DNA of 64,000 bases from Fibrobacterota bacterium (GTDB lineage Bacteria > Fibrobacterota > Fibrobacteria > UBA11236), in contig CANKII010000003.1 of NCBI GenBank assembly GCA_947482115.1, forward strand, positions 124,001-188,000. Reading direction: 5' to 3'. Position 1 is the first letter of the stretch. Every line of letters begins with the position of its first letter. The notes under the pieces were generated by a model, which saw nothing but the letters and a program-made list of their open reading frames with translations, did no database searches and was not told the origin of the DNA. Positions 52,690 through 64,000 of the stretch are shown piece by piece. The position numbers were made by a program, and so were the translations under genes.

Positions 52690-54750
52690 ATGAAAAACAG
52701 GATGTTTAAAATCAGTTTGTCATTCATTCCGACTCTGTTCGCGCTGGGCTTTGGGCAGGAAAATTATGCCCAATGGGCCAGGTATCAAACCATTAAAGTG
52801 AACACCACAAGCTCAGGAGCGAACATTGCCGTCACGCAATTGAACTTCCCGGTTCTCGTGCGCCTGAATGCGGGGAATTTCGATTTCTCAAAATCCGCTT
52901 CGGGCGGTGCGGATATCCGCTTCACCAAGCTTGACGGTAGAACACGACTCAAGCATCAAATCGAACGCTGGGATGCAACAAGCCAGGTGGCCGAGATCTG
53001 GGTTCTCACGGACACGGTAACAGGCAATGGCAGCTCAAACTTCCGGCTTTATTCCGGAAAGGGTGGCGCGCCGGATAGTTCCAGTGGTTCGGCTGTATTT
53101 ACGACGCGAAACGGTTTCCAGGGCGTTTTCCATCTTGGTGAAGCAACAGATGACACGGCCCGGGACGCGACATCCAACAGCCTCAAGGGCATTCCAAGGA
53201 ATGTCGGGGGAAAGAATCCAATCGATGTGCCGGGATTGATCGGCAGAGCCAAAAACTTTCTGGGCAACAACTCCGACAACCACGGGGGATCCTATCGCCT
53301 TGTTGGCTCCAATGGCGGGGATACTTATCTGGGTCCTCTCAATTTCCAGAACGATTCCGCCACGTTAAACGGTGTTCCCCAATACACTCTTTCAGCCTGG
53401 ATATACACCAACGAAATTCCCAGCGGTGTCAACAACCGCAAAGCCATCATCGCAAAGTCCAGGGGAATCAGCGGATCCCAATACCATCTCCGACTGCTGG
53501 AAGCCATTGCCAATCAAACGGATCAAAATCTCGATACGAATCGCGTGGATTTTTCGGATGGGCCTACGGCCATTTACAAAATCGGCACCAAGGGGGTGAC
53601 CACGGGATTCTGGTTCCATGTCGTTGCCATACGCAGCGGCCCGGTCGGCTCTCCCACCAATTTGCAAGTGTACATCAACGGTGAAAGTTTTTTCTCCGCA
53701 AGTAACAGCATTACGCCGTCCACCCGTTCCGATTACAACGTCTACATCGGAAGCTTCTCGAACGATTCCGGTTTCTTCAATGGAAAAATCGATGAGGCCA
53801 CGTTTTCGAATGTTGCGCGCGATCCGGACTGGATCAAACTCAGCTACGAAACGCAAAAGCCCGGTTCAGGTTGCGTCCGGGTGGATTCAGCCATTACCCA
53901 AGCCCCATCGCCTTCCAATCTGATCTATTCAACAAACCCGGCCATCTATACAGTTGGGAAGCCCATCCCATTAAACACTCCGTCATTAACTGGGGTCGTT
54001 TCATCCCTTGTCAATACTCTGGTAGGGACCATTGCCACCTATTCCGTAAGTCCTTCCCTGCCGGCGGGTTTGATTTTGAATACCGCAACGGGTGTTCTCT
54101 CCGGAACTCCGATCACTCAAATTGCGGCCAATTACACAATTACGGCAACCAATGCGGCTGGCTCGATTTCAACGCTTCTCTATGTCGCTGTCATTGCCCC
54201 TCCCGCAATCGTCTCCCAACCGGCCAGCCAAGTGGCACCCTTGGGGGCCACCGTTCAATTTGGAATCCGTGCGGGTGACGGCACACAATCGTCCCTTGTA
54301 TACAAGTGGATTAAAAATCACACGGATACGCTTCCAGGAGCGATCACGGATACCCTTACACTCACAAATGTTCAACGCGCGGACAGTGGTGCAACTTACC
54401 AATGCCTGGCTCAAAACATGGCAGGCGCAACCTTGAGCCAACCCGCCACGCTTTTGGTAAACGCCTCCACCGGAATTTTGAATGCTTCCTTTCTCCATCC
54501 TTTCGGCGCCGGTGGATTTTCACTCCGATTTCCAGCCGGATGGAATACTGCAGAAGCCCGCATTTCCGTGGAAGATGTGTGGGGCCGTACCCGGCTGGAA
54601 AAATCCTTCTCCGTGTTGAACGGATTCTGCGATGTTTCCGGCCCTTTTGCTGTCATCCCCCCCGGAGTCTATTTCGTCAATATGCACCTGCTGGATGCTC
54701 ATCTAAATCGTCTGGCAACCCTAAGACAAAAATTCACCCTGGCCCATTGA
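52690..54750 (+). CDS. Secreted LamG/Ig surface protein with C-terminal sorting module
   Basis: A 686-residue protein with a signal peptide ending near GFGQ and ribosome site GGAGG. Domains in order: DUF2341-like (residues 25-135, YQTIKVNTTSSGANIAVTQ), a LamG/concanavalin-like lectin (150-375, YTLSAWIYTNEIPSG), a He_PIG domain like those of the giant protein (405-500), an Ig domain (505-595, ADSGATYQCLAQN), and a final module (AEARISVEDVWGRTRLEKS) resembling type-IX sorting tails. It may be the binding tip for a carbohydrate, with the giant protein as stalk. Its T9SS use is inferred; no por genes are in the window. Confidence 0.82.
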   Translation: MKNRMFKISLSFIPTLFALGFGQENYAQWARYQTIKVNTTSSGANIAVTQLNFPVLVRLNAGNFDFSKSASGGADIRFTKLDGRTRLKHQIERWDATSQVAEIWVLTDTVTGNGSSNFRLYSGKGGAPDSSSGSAVFTTRNGFQGVFHLGEATDDTARDATSNSLKGIPRNVGGKNPIDVPGLIGRAKNFLGNNSDNHGGSYRLVGSNGGDTYLGPLNFQNDSATLNGVPQYTLSAWIYTNEIPSGVNNRKAIIAKSRGISGSQYHLRLLEAIANQTDQNLDTNRVDFSDGPTAIYKIGTKGVTTGFWFHVVAIRSGPVGSPTNLQVYINGESFFSASNSITPSTRSDYNVYIGSFSNDSGFFNGKIDEATFSNVARDPDWIKLSYETQKPGSGCVRVDSAITQAPSPSNLIYSTNPAIYTVGKPIPLNTPSLTGVVSSLVNTLVGTIATYSVSPSLPAGLILNTATGVLSGTPITQIAANYTITATNAAGSISTLLYVAVIAPPAIVSQPASQVAPLGATVQFGIRAGDGTQSSLVYKWIKNHTDTLPGAITDTLTLTNVQRADSGATYQCLAQNMAGATLSQPATLLVNASTGILNASFLHPFGAGGFSLRFPAGWNTAEARISVEDVWGRTRLEKSFSVLNGFCDVSGPFAVIPPGVYFVNMHLLDAHLNRLATLRQKFTLAH

Positions 54751-54806
54751 CAAAGGGTTCACTCCTTGACTCCCCTTGAAACATTTCTCAAACAAGGATC
54801 GAGGTC

Positions 54807-55232
54807 ATGAGCAGCACAACTGACGAATCCAACGAGGAATACGGTTTTGGGTTTCATGATTTGGATTCGGATGGATTCCGCCATTCCGACGGCATTCAAG
54901 AGCCCGAATTCCCGGTGATGAAAATTGTGGACAATAGGCAGGGGTTCTTGATCATCCTTGAAGTTCCGGATTGTGATGAGGATGATCTTGAAGTTCTTTT
55001 TATAAAAGAATGCCTTCGGATTTCCGGATGGCGCGGTAAAAAGTCCTTTGGTACTTATCCTCAATCGCAATTTCCCCACGGCAAAAAATGGGAACGGTTC
55101 AGAAGGACTTTTCGCTTCTTCGTGCCGGTGGAAATGGATCAGTTGCAAACCCAGTTTGAATTCGGAATTTTGGTGGTATGGATCCCCAAGCCCATTGTCG
55201 GCCGGCCGGAAATCATCGAAACCGATTTTTAG
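54807..55232 (+). CDS. Hsp20/alpha-crystallin-like small heat-shock protein
   Basis: A 141-residue protein. The alpha-crystallin core is seen in MKIVDNRQGFLIILEVPDCDEDDLEVLFIKECLRISGWRG and in FRRTFRFFVPVEMDQLQTQFEFGILVVWIPK. Small Hsps hold unfolded proteins for the ClpB-DnaK disaggregase, and clpB lies just beyond the broken genes. The N-terminus is short and very acidic. CTTGAAA, like a sigma-32 minus-35 element, lies about 35 bases upstream, but I see no matching minus-10. Confidence 0.82.
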   Translation: MSSTTDESNEEYGFGFHDLDSDGFRHSDGIQEPEFPVMKIVDNRQGFLIILEVPDCDEDDLEVLFIKECLRISGWRGKKSFGTYPQSQFPHGKKWERFRRTFRFFVPVEMDQLQTQFEFGILVVWIPKPIVGRPEIIETDF

Positions 55233-55352
55233 GGGGAGAATGAATTTTAGAGGGTAAAAAACCGTCCCTCTCCGACTTCGTCAATCCCAACGCCCAAGTC
55301 ATAAAAGACTTAGTAATCGTTCCAGTTCGTTCAGACCCTGAATTCGGAACCG

Positions 55353-55570
55353 ATGACCCAAACCCAACTGATTAAAAACGTCGGAAAGCAGATTGCCAAT
55401 TACGGCCTCGGCGATCTACTGAACAAGGCGATCGCCTTCCTGATGATGGGAGTGTCCATTTTATGTCACACTCTTATTACCCCATCGCCTATGCCTATGG
55501 GAAACTGGGGATCATGACCCTGCTTGCCCTCGGTCTTTATCTCGTGGCCGTCCGCATCAATCTTAATATT
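55353..55570 (+). pseudogene. Remnant of a polysaccharide flippase-like gene
   Basis: An ATG opens MTQTQLIKNVGKQIANYGLGDLLNKAIAFLMMGV, like the N-terminus of Wzx-type flippases. A frame change then leads into SYYPIAYAYGKLGIMTLLALGLYLVAV, like the end of such proteins. The middle 350 or so residues are absent, so it is an internal-deletion relic. The identification is tentative. Confidence 0.5.
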
Positions 55571-56082
55571 ACCCTTGGCATACAATTTTTGTCCTGTTCA
55601 GATACCTGCGGAATATCCGAGAGCAGGTCGGAGGCCTCATAGCACGCCTCGCCACCATTCGATTTCCAGGTGGTGAACTCTCTGCCCCGCAATTACCAGG
55701 AACACCGCCAACAAATCCTGTCAACCTGCCTGATATTCCTCCTGGAGACGAACCAGCTTTGCCTCCTGCGGTTGCCAATACTGTTGAGATCCAAGAAAGA
55801 TTCAACGCTGAACGTGCTCGCGCATACTTGTGGGAGTACCGCTACCTGAATTTATTTATAGTGCCACGCTCACAACACGTACTTGAATGGTTTGCTTCAC
55901 TCGGAGCGCGAACAACCTATTCCATGTACGATAGCTTCTGGACAACAGCCATTCCAGATCCAAGTCAGCGTAGCACGATTATTTCCGTTTTCGAAGCACA
56001 CTTTCTCGTCCAGCGGCAAAACGAACTTCTGGAAATTACACCTAAGGGGCGAGAACATTTAGAATGGCGGCCCAAAATATGA
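55567..56082 (+). pseudogene. N-terminally truncated membrane protein gene
   Basis: The frame is open from 55567, beginning TIFVLFRYLRNIREQVGGLIARL, which looks like the end of a membrane helix and its cytosolic follow-on. A Pro-rich linker (PQLPGTPPTNPVNLPDIPPGDEP) and a helical C-terminus ending LLEITPKGREHLEWRPKI, which resembles a winged-helix end, come next. No ATG starts the frame; a TTG at 55759 could give 107 residues. Probably a gene cut by recombination, ending seven bases from the clpB stop. Confidence 0.5.
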
Positions 56083-56088
56083 CTTCTA

Positions 56089-58743
<2,655 letters not shown>

Positions 58744-58910
58744 GTTGAGTCAAAGAGCAAACACAATGCCGAACAGGGGAAAAAGAACAACTGGTCTTTT
58801 TGAGACCCATTATCATTAAACCGGAGAAATATCGCTGTCCTTGTTTTGCCATGAAACAGCCTTTGAAACACAAACTCCAATATTGAGACAAAAGCAAACG
58901 CCGCTTTGGA

Positions 58911-59786
58911 TTATCTCCTGACCACCTCGACCGCACAGGGTGCACGCTCGGCAAGGGCCGCAGAGACACTTCCCAAGAAAAAACGCTGGACGGCATGAAG
59001 ACCACGGCTTCCGACAAAGAGACTGCTGGCCTTGAAGCGTTTGACTTCACGGATGATTTCCTCGCGGGGATCGCCATCGCGCAATGCCGCAGTGACTTTG
59101 AGACCCCTTTCCGCCAGAATGGATTCGGCCTGTTCCGCAATGCGTTGTGGAAAATTCTGAATCAGCGACAGCCGGTAATCGAGCACCACAACCACGCGGA
59201 ATTCGGCGCCATTCACCCAAACCCGGTTGGCCACGCCCTTTAGCATCGCCTCCGCATCCTTCGAACCATCGACGGCAAGCAGTATTCGCGGCGCGAGATC
59301 ACGACCAGAGGACAGGCGGGCAATGCGAACATTGCAGACAGCATGAGTCAAGACCTTGTGCGACACGCTTCCGAGTAAAAATCCGCCTAATGCCGTGTGG
59401 CCTTGGGAGCCCATGACAATAAGCCCCGGTTTCCATTTTTCTGCAACATGGAGAATTCCTTGAGCGGGAGAATCCATCGCCGTGGCGGTTGAGATGTCCC
59501 ACTCCGGAAAAATCTTGCGAAGATGAGCCGCGCCTTCCACAGCCAAAGCCTTGACTTCCTTCAAGGTGTTCCGTGCTTGTCCGAGGGTCATGGCGTAGGC
59601 TCCGGCGAACATCACATCAGTGGCAACGGAAAGACTTTCAATCGGCGGCACCCAGGGATCCGATACACTGATGACCTTTGCCTTGATTTTGAACCCGAGC
59701 CCCGCATGTCGAAGATCTTCCATTGCCGCTTTGGCGCACGAGGAACCGTCGTAAGCGATGAGAATTTTGGTGGGAATGCGAGTCAT
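58911..59786 (-). CDS. Tandem universal stress protein
   Basis: A 291-residue protein with two UspA domains. Domain one (1-145) begins ILIAYDGSSCAKAAM and ends with the ATP-binding GSQGHTALGGFLLGSVS. Domain two (150-291) begins ILLAVDGSKDAEAM and ends GSRGLHAVQRFFLGSVS. Both glycine-rich nucleotide motifs look intact. It probably binds ATP and acts in stress survival. It lies upstream of clpB on the same strand, separated by 167 bases with no visible gene. Confidence 0.9.
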   Translation of the reverse strand: MTRIPTKILIAYDGSSCAKAAMEDLRHAGLGFKIKAKVISVSDPWVPPIESLSVATDVMFAGAYAMTLGQARNTLKEVKALAVEGAAHLRKIFPEWDISTATAMDSPAQGILHVAEKWKPGLIVMGSQGHTALGGFLLGSVSHKVLTHAVCNVRIARLSSGRDLAPRILLAVDGSKDAEAMLKGVANRVWVNGAEFRVVVVLDYRLSLIQNFPQRIAEQAESILAERGLKVTAALRDGDPREEIIREVKRFKASSLFVGSRGLHAVQRFFLGSVSAALAERAPCAVEVVRR

Positions 59787-60077
59787 GGTAAAGCCCTCCT
59801 GACATGGATCATTATACTAGGTCTCTTCATTTGAAATGAATTGCAATACCCATGCCTTTATGTGATAACCTAAACCCGGCCCGAATTGACGTATCGGGAA
59901 ATCGAGAGTGGCGAACACACAAATCGAAGCTGCCATTTTGGTAAACTTTCGTGCCATCGAGGCAAGAAAATCCGGTTTCAAAAAGTCAGGTCCGGCAAAA
60001 GGCCTTCTATAACCTCCCTATAATACTGGTACACGTCTTGCTCATATTATCCATTGAATAATGAACCGGGAGCGATC

Positions 60078-60596
60078 ATGATGTTCTCAACGACAGAGAC
60101 ATCCTCAGAAAAAGCAGGATTGGGACTGTTCGGCAGTGTTTATGCCCTGTCGATTGGAGGAGAATTGGGCCCCAAGGACGGCACGGATTGGGCACGATTC
60201 AGGATTGGGATGGGAATCGAAGACGATGCCCCCGCAAAAAGATGGGACTTGCAGGTGGGCTTGCTGTCCAAGGAAAGCATTGAAAGGATGCAACTGGAGG
60301 GAAGAAAGATCTGCCCCGGATTCTGTGGAGATAATGTCTGCACCGAGTCTCTGGACTTTGACACTATTGAGGTCGGCCACCTGATCGAAATCGGAAAGGC
60401 GACCTTATTGGTCACCCAAAAAGGAAAAAAGTGCGTCCGGGAATGCGCCACCGAAGAGCAATGTTGTCTGGCGAATGAATGGACCTATGCGAGAGTCATC
60501 AAAGGCGGGCAGGTCTGCGTGAGGGATGAAATCCGGGTGTTACGGCCAGGAATTGACCTGGTTCCCAAATTCAGTCAGGCCGCGTTGAAAAAATGA
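60078..60596 (+). CDS. MOSC-domain protein
   Basis: About 172 residues from the ATG at 60078, which has GGGAG upstream; the ORF-track TTG start eight codons earlier is less likely. It resembles free-standing MOSC domains: DLQVGLLSKESIERM, CPGFCGDNVCTESLDF in the place of the GxxGEN motif, and IEIGKATLLVTQKGKKC with the conserved Cys. MOSC domains bind sulfur or molybdenum-cofactor-linked groups. Three further Cys (CATEEQCC) follow. The 290 bases before it hold no gene that I can see. Confidence 0.7.
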   Translation: MMFSTTETSSEKAGLGLFGSVYALSIGGELGPKDGTDWARFRIGMGIEDDAPAKRWDLQVGLLSKESIERMQLEGRKICPGFCGDNVCTESLDFDTIEVGHLIEIGKATLLVTQKGKKCVRECATEEQCCLANEWTYARVIKGGQVCVRDEIRVLRPGIDLVPKFSQAALKK

Positions 60597-60598
60597 CT

Positions 60599-60629
60599 GC
60601 AGAAGCGTGGTTTTAAAACCCGCTTCTGC
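60599..60629 (-). terminator. Hairpin terminator overlapping the nuoN stop
   Basis: GCAGAAGCG..GGTTTT pairs with AAAACC..GCTTCTGC with one bulged base. The minus strand then runs into TTTTTT a few bases on, so it should end the nuo operon. The nuoN TAA lies in the loop, so the last codons form one arm. Confidence 0.65.
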
Positions 60630-62052
60630 CCGCGATATATTCCCCGAGCGCGGGGCATGTTCCCAAAACCAGAAGAAGAATAGCCAGAACCAATGTCCAG
60701 ATTTGAGCGGCCCGACTTAACTGGATGGGTGCAAAGACTGTCGCAGGCTTGGAGATGTAGGCTTCCTTGAGCAATCTCATGTAGTAGTAGAAGGAAATCA
60801 CGGCATTCATCGCCGCAATCAGAACCAGCACATAGTGTCCACTTTGCGCAGCAGTGGAAAAAAGCAGGAACTTCCCAAGAAAACCGGCCAGGGGCGGGAT
60901 GCCCACCAAGGAAAACATGCACAGAACCAGCAAGGCTGCAAGGCCGGGGCTTTCCGAAGACAACCCTTGCAACGAATGGATCTCTTCCGGCCGGTTTTTT
61001 CCGATCAGGGAAATCACAAAGTAAAACGCAAAACTGGTCGCACCATAGGCGATCAAATTGTATTGCAAGGCTGACCGTGCACCCTCCGCGGTTCCCGTAA
61101 ATGCCAGCAACATGTAACCCACTTGCGCAATGGAAGAGTAGGCCACGAAGCGACGCAAATTGCTTTGCCGCATGGCTCCGAGATTTCCGACGACCATGGA
61201 AAGCACTCCCGCGAGGGAAAAGGCTCCCGTCATGCCGGATCTTAACGGATCCAACGGGCCTAGAAAAAGCAAGGTCATAGCTGCAACGGCTGCAGCCTTG
61301 GAACCCACGGAAAGAAAGGCCATGACCGGCATAGGCGATCCCTCGTAAACATCCGGTGCCCACATATGCAACGGAGCCATGGACAGTTTGAATCCGATAC
61401 CGCCCAGAAGAAGCAATGCACCTATATGAAGAAACGGTTGCCCCGGATTCGCATGAGCCGCCAGCCCGATGGACTCAAAGCTCAGGCCTCCAGCCGCCCC
61501 GAACAGGAAGGAAATTCCGAAGAGCGACAGCGTGGATGAAAATGCTCCCATGAGAACATACTTGGAAGCACCTTCCACCGATTGCGAATCATGCGGTTGA
61601 AAGGCGGAAAGGGCATACAGCGGCAATGAAGCCAGTTCCAGCCCGAGATAAAAAGTGAGCGCATCTCCGGCAGAGATCAAAGCGAACATTCCCAGCGTGG
61701 AGAAAAGGATCAGGCTGTAGAAAGCACCGGGCCGGGTCAAAGTACCTCGTGCGCTCCCACTGCTTCGGAAATATGAGGATGAAATCAACACTGTGGCCAA
61801 GGCTGCGAGAACAAAGATCTGTTTCCACAACACTACGGACGGGGTGATGCGGTAACTCGCAAAGGCAACACCTTCCAGAGGCAGTGTCAGGGTCGAAAAC
61901 AGTGAAAGCAGAATCAGGATTGCGATCAATCCTCCAGTGGCGATGCGGAAAGACGCCCGCGCCACATGCTTCCGAAGGAAAACCTCCCCTGTCAGAATGG
62001 CTAATGCCAGCGCCAGGAGTGCCAGATCGGGAAGAAAGTAAAGGAGGGACAT
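60613..62052 (-). CDS. nuoN: NADH-quinone oxidoreductase subunit N
   Basis: A 479-residue, about 14-helix antiporter-like subunit of Complex I. LIAYGATSFAFYFVISLIG and YLGLELASLPLYALSAF with its conserved Glu, GIGFKLSMAPLHMWAPDVYEGSP with the key Lys, and FSLVGIPPLAGFLGKF are typical. It lies four bases after nuoM and ends the operon. Confidence 0.95.
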   Translation of the reverse strand: MSLLYFLPDLALLALALAILTGEVFLRKHVARASFRIATGGLIAILILLSLFSTLTLPLEGVAFASYRITPSVVLWKQIFVLAALATVLISSSYFRSSGSARGTLTRPGAFYSLILFSTLGMFALISAGDALTFYLGLELASLPLYALSAFQPHDSQSVEGASKYVLMGAFSSTLSLFGISFLFGAAGGLSFESIGLAAHANPGQPFLHIGALLLLGGIGFKLSMAPLHMWAPDVYEGSPMPVMAFLSVGSKAAAVAAMTLLFLGPLDPLRSGMTGAFSLAGVLSMVVGNLGAMRQSNLRRFVAYSSIAQVGYMLLAFTGTAEGARSALQYNLIAYGATSFAFYFVISLIGKNRPEEIHSLQGLSSESPGLAALLVLCMFSLVGIPPLAGFLGKFLLFSTAAQSGHYVLVLIAAMNAVISFYYYMRLLKEAYISKPATVFAPIQLSRAAQIWTLVLAILLLVLGTCPALGEYIAGRSGF

Positions 62053-62056
62053 CGTA

Positions 62057-63571
62057 TTACCGGTTCAGATTGTTCAGGATGGGTTGAATGGCATGATCCA
62101 ACAAAGTGGAAATCGGGCCCGGATAAAGCCCAAGCACGAGGATGCAGGAAAGCAGCATCACAAGTGGAACTTTTTCCGCAAAGGTGGCATCCCCGAGCTG
62201 ATGCGATCCTTCCAAGGCCGGGCCGTGCAAAACTGCATTGACGCCGCGCAGGATGTAAACGGCGGTGATGATGATGGAAAGAACGGCGAGACCCGCGCCG
62301 ACTTTGGCGAGCGACGAAGAACCGAACGCACCCATGAAAATGTTCAGCTCCGCCGCAAAGCCCGCCATGCCGGGAAGACCCAGCGCTGCAAATCCCGCAA
62401 GCACGAAACATACGGAAAGAAACGGCATCGATGCCATCAAACCGGACATTTGCGGAATCAACCGCGTATGCGTCCGGGTATAGATCATTCCAATAATGCA
62501 GAATACCGCCGGCGCAATGAATCCGTGCGCCAACATTTGCATCACGGCACCGCGCAACCCGATCGAGTTCAACGCCGCGAGACCGAGGAAGACCAATCCG
62601 CAATGTGAAACGGAGGAATAGGCATTCATGTATTTCAAATCTTTTTGCTTGATGGCAACGAACGCGCCCCAAATCACTCCGGCAACCGCCAGCACCAGAA
62701 ACACGTTCATCCACGGGCGGCATCCCTCGGGGAGGAGGTACATCGCAATGCGCAAGCAGCCGTAACTGCCGAGCTTCATGTGCACACCCGCAAGGAACAT
62801 GGAGATGGCCGTGGGTGCGGAGGAATGTCCGTCAGGCGACCAGATGTGAAAGGGGAAAATGTTTCCCAGAATTCCGAAGCCGAGGAAGAGCGCAGGAAAA
62901 GCCCAGAGCTGAAAACTTCGATCGAAATGGATTTGCGAAAGTTCCAGCATGTCAAAGCTGTGAATGCCGGAAGAGAAGAAGAGTCCGAAAATTCCCACCA
63001 GAATCAATGCTGATCCGCCCATCAGCATCAGGTTCAACTTCATGGCGGCGTATTCCTTCCTTCCGCTGCCAAACATGACGATCAGCAGGTAGGTGGGAAT
63101 CAGCGTCAATTCATTGAACACAAAAAAGGTGAACAGATCGAAGGAAATGAAACTTCCGAAAACACCCGCAGCGAGAATTTGGAGGAGAATGAAAAACTCC
63201 TTCGTTCTTTCCCGTATCTGCCAACTGGCCAGCGTTCCACAAAAGACGATTACCCCGGCGAGAAACATCAAGGACAGGGAGATGGCATCCACTCCAATGT
63301 GGTAGCGGATATTGAGAAGCGGGAACCACGCATGATTGGCGGAAAAGGCAAGCACCGTTTGAGTGCCACCGGTCTGAACAGGCGGATGCATGATGAACAG
63401 GATGGAAAGCAACACGATCAGGGCGAGATTGATTCCATTGGCGGTCAAGGTGAACCAGCGAATCAGCCCGGACCGATCCTTGGGAAAGAGCATCATCACC
63501 GCAGCAGAAGCCAGAGGCAGCACCCACGTCAACGTCAGCATACAACTCGTAATGGAATCATGGAAGCACAT
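62057..63571 (-). CDS. nuoM: NADH-quinone oxidoreductase subunit M
   Basis: About 504 residues, a proton-pumping antiporter-like subunit. I start it at MCFHDSITSC, whose ATG shares one base with the nuoL stop (TGATG); the ORF-track start would lie inside nuoL. FFVFNELTLIPTYLLI carries the conserved Glu, FHIWSPDGHSSAPTAISMFLAG the conserved loop, and GLPGMAGFAAELNIFMG the broken helix. Confidence 0.95.
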   Translation of the reverse strand: MCFHDSITSCMLTLTWVLPLASAAVMMLFPKDRSGLIRWFTLTANGINLALIVLLSILFIMHPPVQTGGTQTVLAFSANHAWFPLLNIRYHIGVDAISLSLMFLAGVIVFCGTLASWQIRERTKEFFILLQILAAGVFGSFISFDLFTFFVFNELTLIPTYLLIVMFGSGRKEYAAMKLNLMLMGGSALILVGIFGLFFSSGIHSFDMLELSQIHFDRSFQLWAFPALFLGFGILGNIFPFHIWSPDGHSSAPTAISMFLAGVHMKLGSYGCLRIAMYLLPEGCRPWMNVFLVLAVAGVIWGAFVAIKQKDLKYMNAYSSVSHCGLVFLGLAALNSIGLRGAVMQMLAHGFIAPAVFCIIGMIYTRTHTRLIPQMSGLMASMPFLSVCFVLAGFAALGLPGMAGFAAELNIFMGAFGSSSLAKVGAGLAVLSIIITAVYILRGVNAVLHGPALEGSHQLGDATFAEKVPLVMLLSCILVLGLYPGPISTLLDHAIQPILNNLNR

Positions 63572-64000
63572 CAGTGAACCATCCTTCCAATCCAATACAA
63601 GGCATATAAACCCAACAGCGCCACGCTCAGATAAACCTGGACCTGTCCGTTTTGAAATTTGCAAAGCCTGATGGCGAGCCGCCGGAACACCCCGCTCGTC
63701 TCATCGAAGGCGCCGTTGATGATTTTTCTTTCCGTCCAATTGGCCGGAGTGGCGACAAATCGGGCCGCGACTTTGCGCACCAGAAATCCGTAAAACTCGT
63801 CCACATAAAATTTGTTGCGAAGAACGCGATACCAGCCCGGCTCCTGTCCTTCAGAAAATCCCGCGCTCCATTTTTTTCTCCCGTAGAAATACCACCCTGC
63901 ACCAATGGCGCTCATGATCAAAATGCTGGTAACAGGAACCAGCCACGAAAACGATCCGCTTTCATGAGATTCGGAAATCCCTGCCGCAGAGGCACCAGCC
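63571..64000 (-). CDS. nuoL: NADH-quinone oxidoreductase subunit L, 3' part
   Basis: Cut by the right window edge. The frame stays open to base 64000. The visible C-terminal 142 residues match the end of NuoL: NKFYVDEFYGFLVRKV, then WTERKIINGAFDETSGVFR and the last helix YLSVALLGLYALYWIGRMV. It should be the first of the three co-directional genes here, followed by nuoM with a one-base overlap. Confidence 0.93.
   Translation of the reverse strand, partial: AGASAAGISESHESGSFSWLVPVTSILIMSAIGAGWYFYGRKKWSAGFSEGQEPGWYRVLRNKFYVDEFYGFLVRKVAARFVATPANWTERKIINGAFDETSGVFRRLAIRLCKFQNGQVQVYLSVALLGLYALYWIGRMVH

Overview
The window is a stretch of a Gram-negative bacterial chromosome with tightly packed genes, many in short operons joined by 1-4 base overlaps. 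Outer-membrane assembly genes (an LptE-like lipoprotein, SPOR and M23 proteins, RodZ), diaminopimelate epimerase, Complex I genes, a complete bacillithiol pathway, two secreted GH10 xylanases and large Ig-repeat surface proteins point to a plant-polymer-degrading member of the FCB group, possibly Fibrobacterota. That assignment is inference; no rRNA or tRNA gene was seen.

Layout. 1-1.3 kb: rodZ-like tail and hisB. 1.3-4.9 kb: an AT-richer block with an alpha/beta hydrolase, a sodium/solute symporter-type permease, and an overlapping gene fusing a TIR NADase-like domain to an EgtD-like methyltransferase. This is the best candidate for an undescribed system. 4.9-7.7 kb: membrane J-protein, methyltransferase, GT-C-like membrane protein. 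7.6-11.9 kb (minus): bacillithiol operon methyltransferase-bshC-bshB1-bshA. 11.9-17.1 kb: receiver-like protein, bioA, lipoprotein, VOC protein, fused pabAB. 17.1-20.5 kb: two GH10 xylanases and a PAP2 phosphatase. 20.5-33.9 kb: aminotransferase, TauE, RDD, cupin, SPOR, dapF, LptE-like, a DnaQ-exonuclease/degenerate DinG protein, Ig-like lipoprotein, lepB, M23 and M20 peptidases. 33.9-37.1 kb: zinc-finger-like small protein, duplicated fumarase tail, Cys-rich secreted protein, class I fumarase. 37.2-43.5 kb: tandem outer-membrane-like paralogues, speA, crcB between two palindromic repeats, DsbD-like protein, PAP2-like protein. 43.6-56.1 kb: island-like segment with a decayed copy of the clpB tail at its far end. 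It holds a 2,700-residue secreted protein with 31 Ig-like domains, a LamG/Ig surface protein, a small heat-shock protein and two broken genes. 56.1-64 kb: clpB, universal stress protein, MOSC protein and nuoN-nuoM-nuoL, the last cut by the window edge.

Two themes recur. First, copies of gene 3' ends (fumarase, clpB) lie downstream of the intact genes in the same orientation, with unrelated accessory genes between, as expected if mobile segments inserted at gene tails and rebuilt them. Second, several gene pairs are joined by 4-base overlaps, including apparent CTGA and TTGA overlaps that imply non-ATG starts for the exonuclease and the Ig-like lipoprotein.
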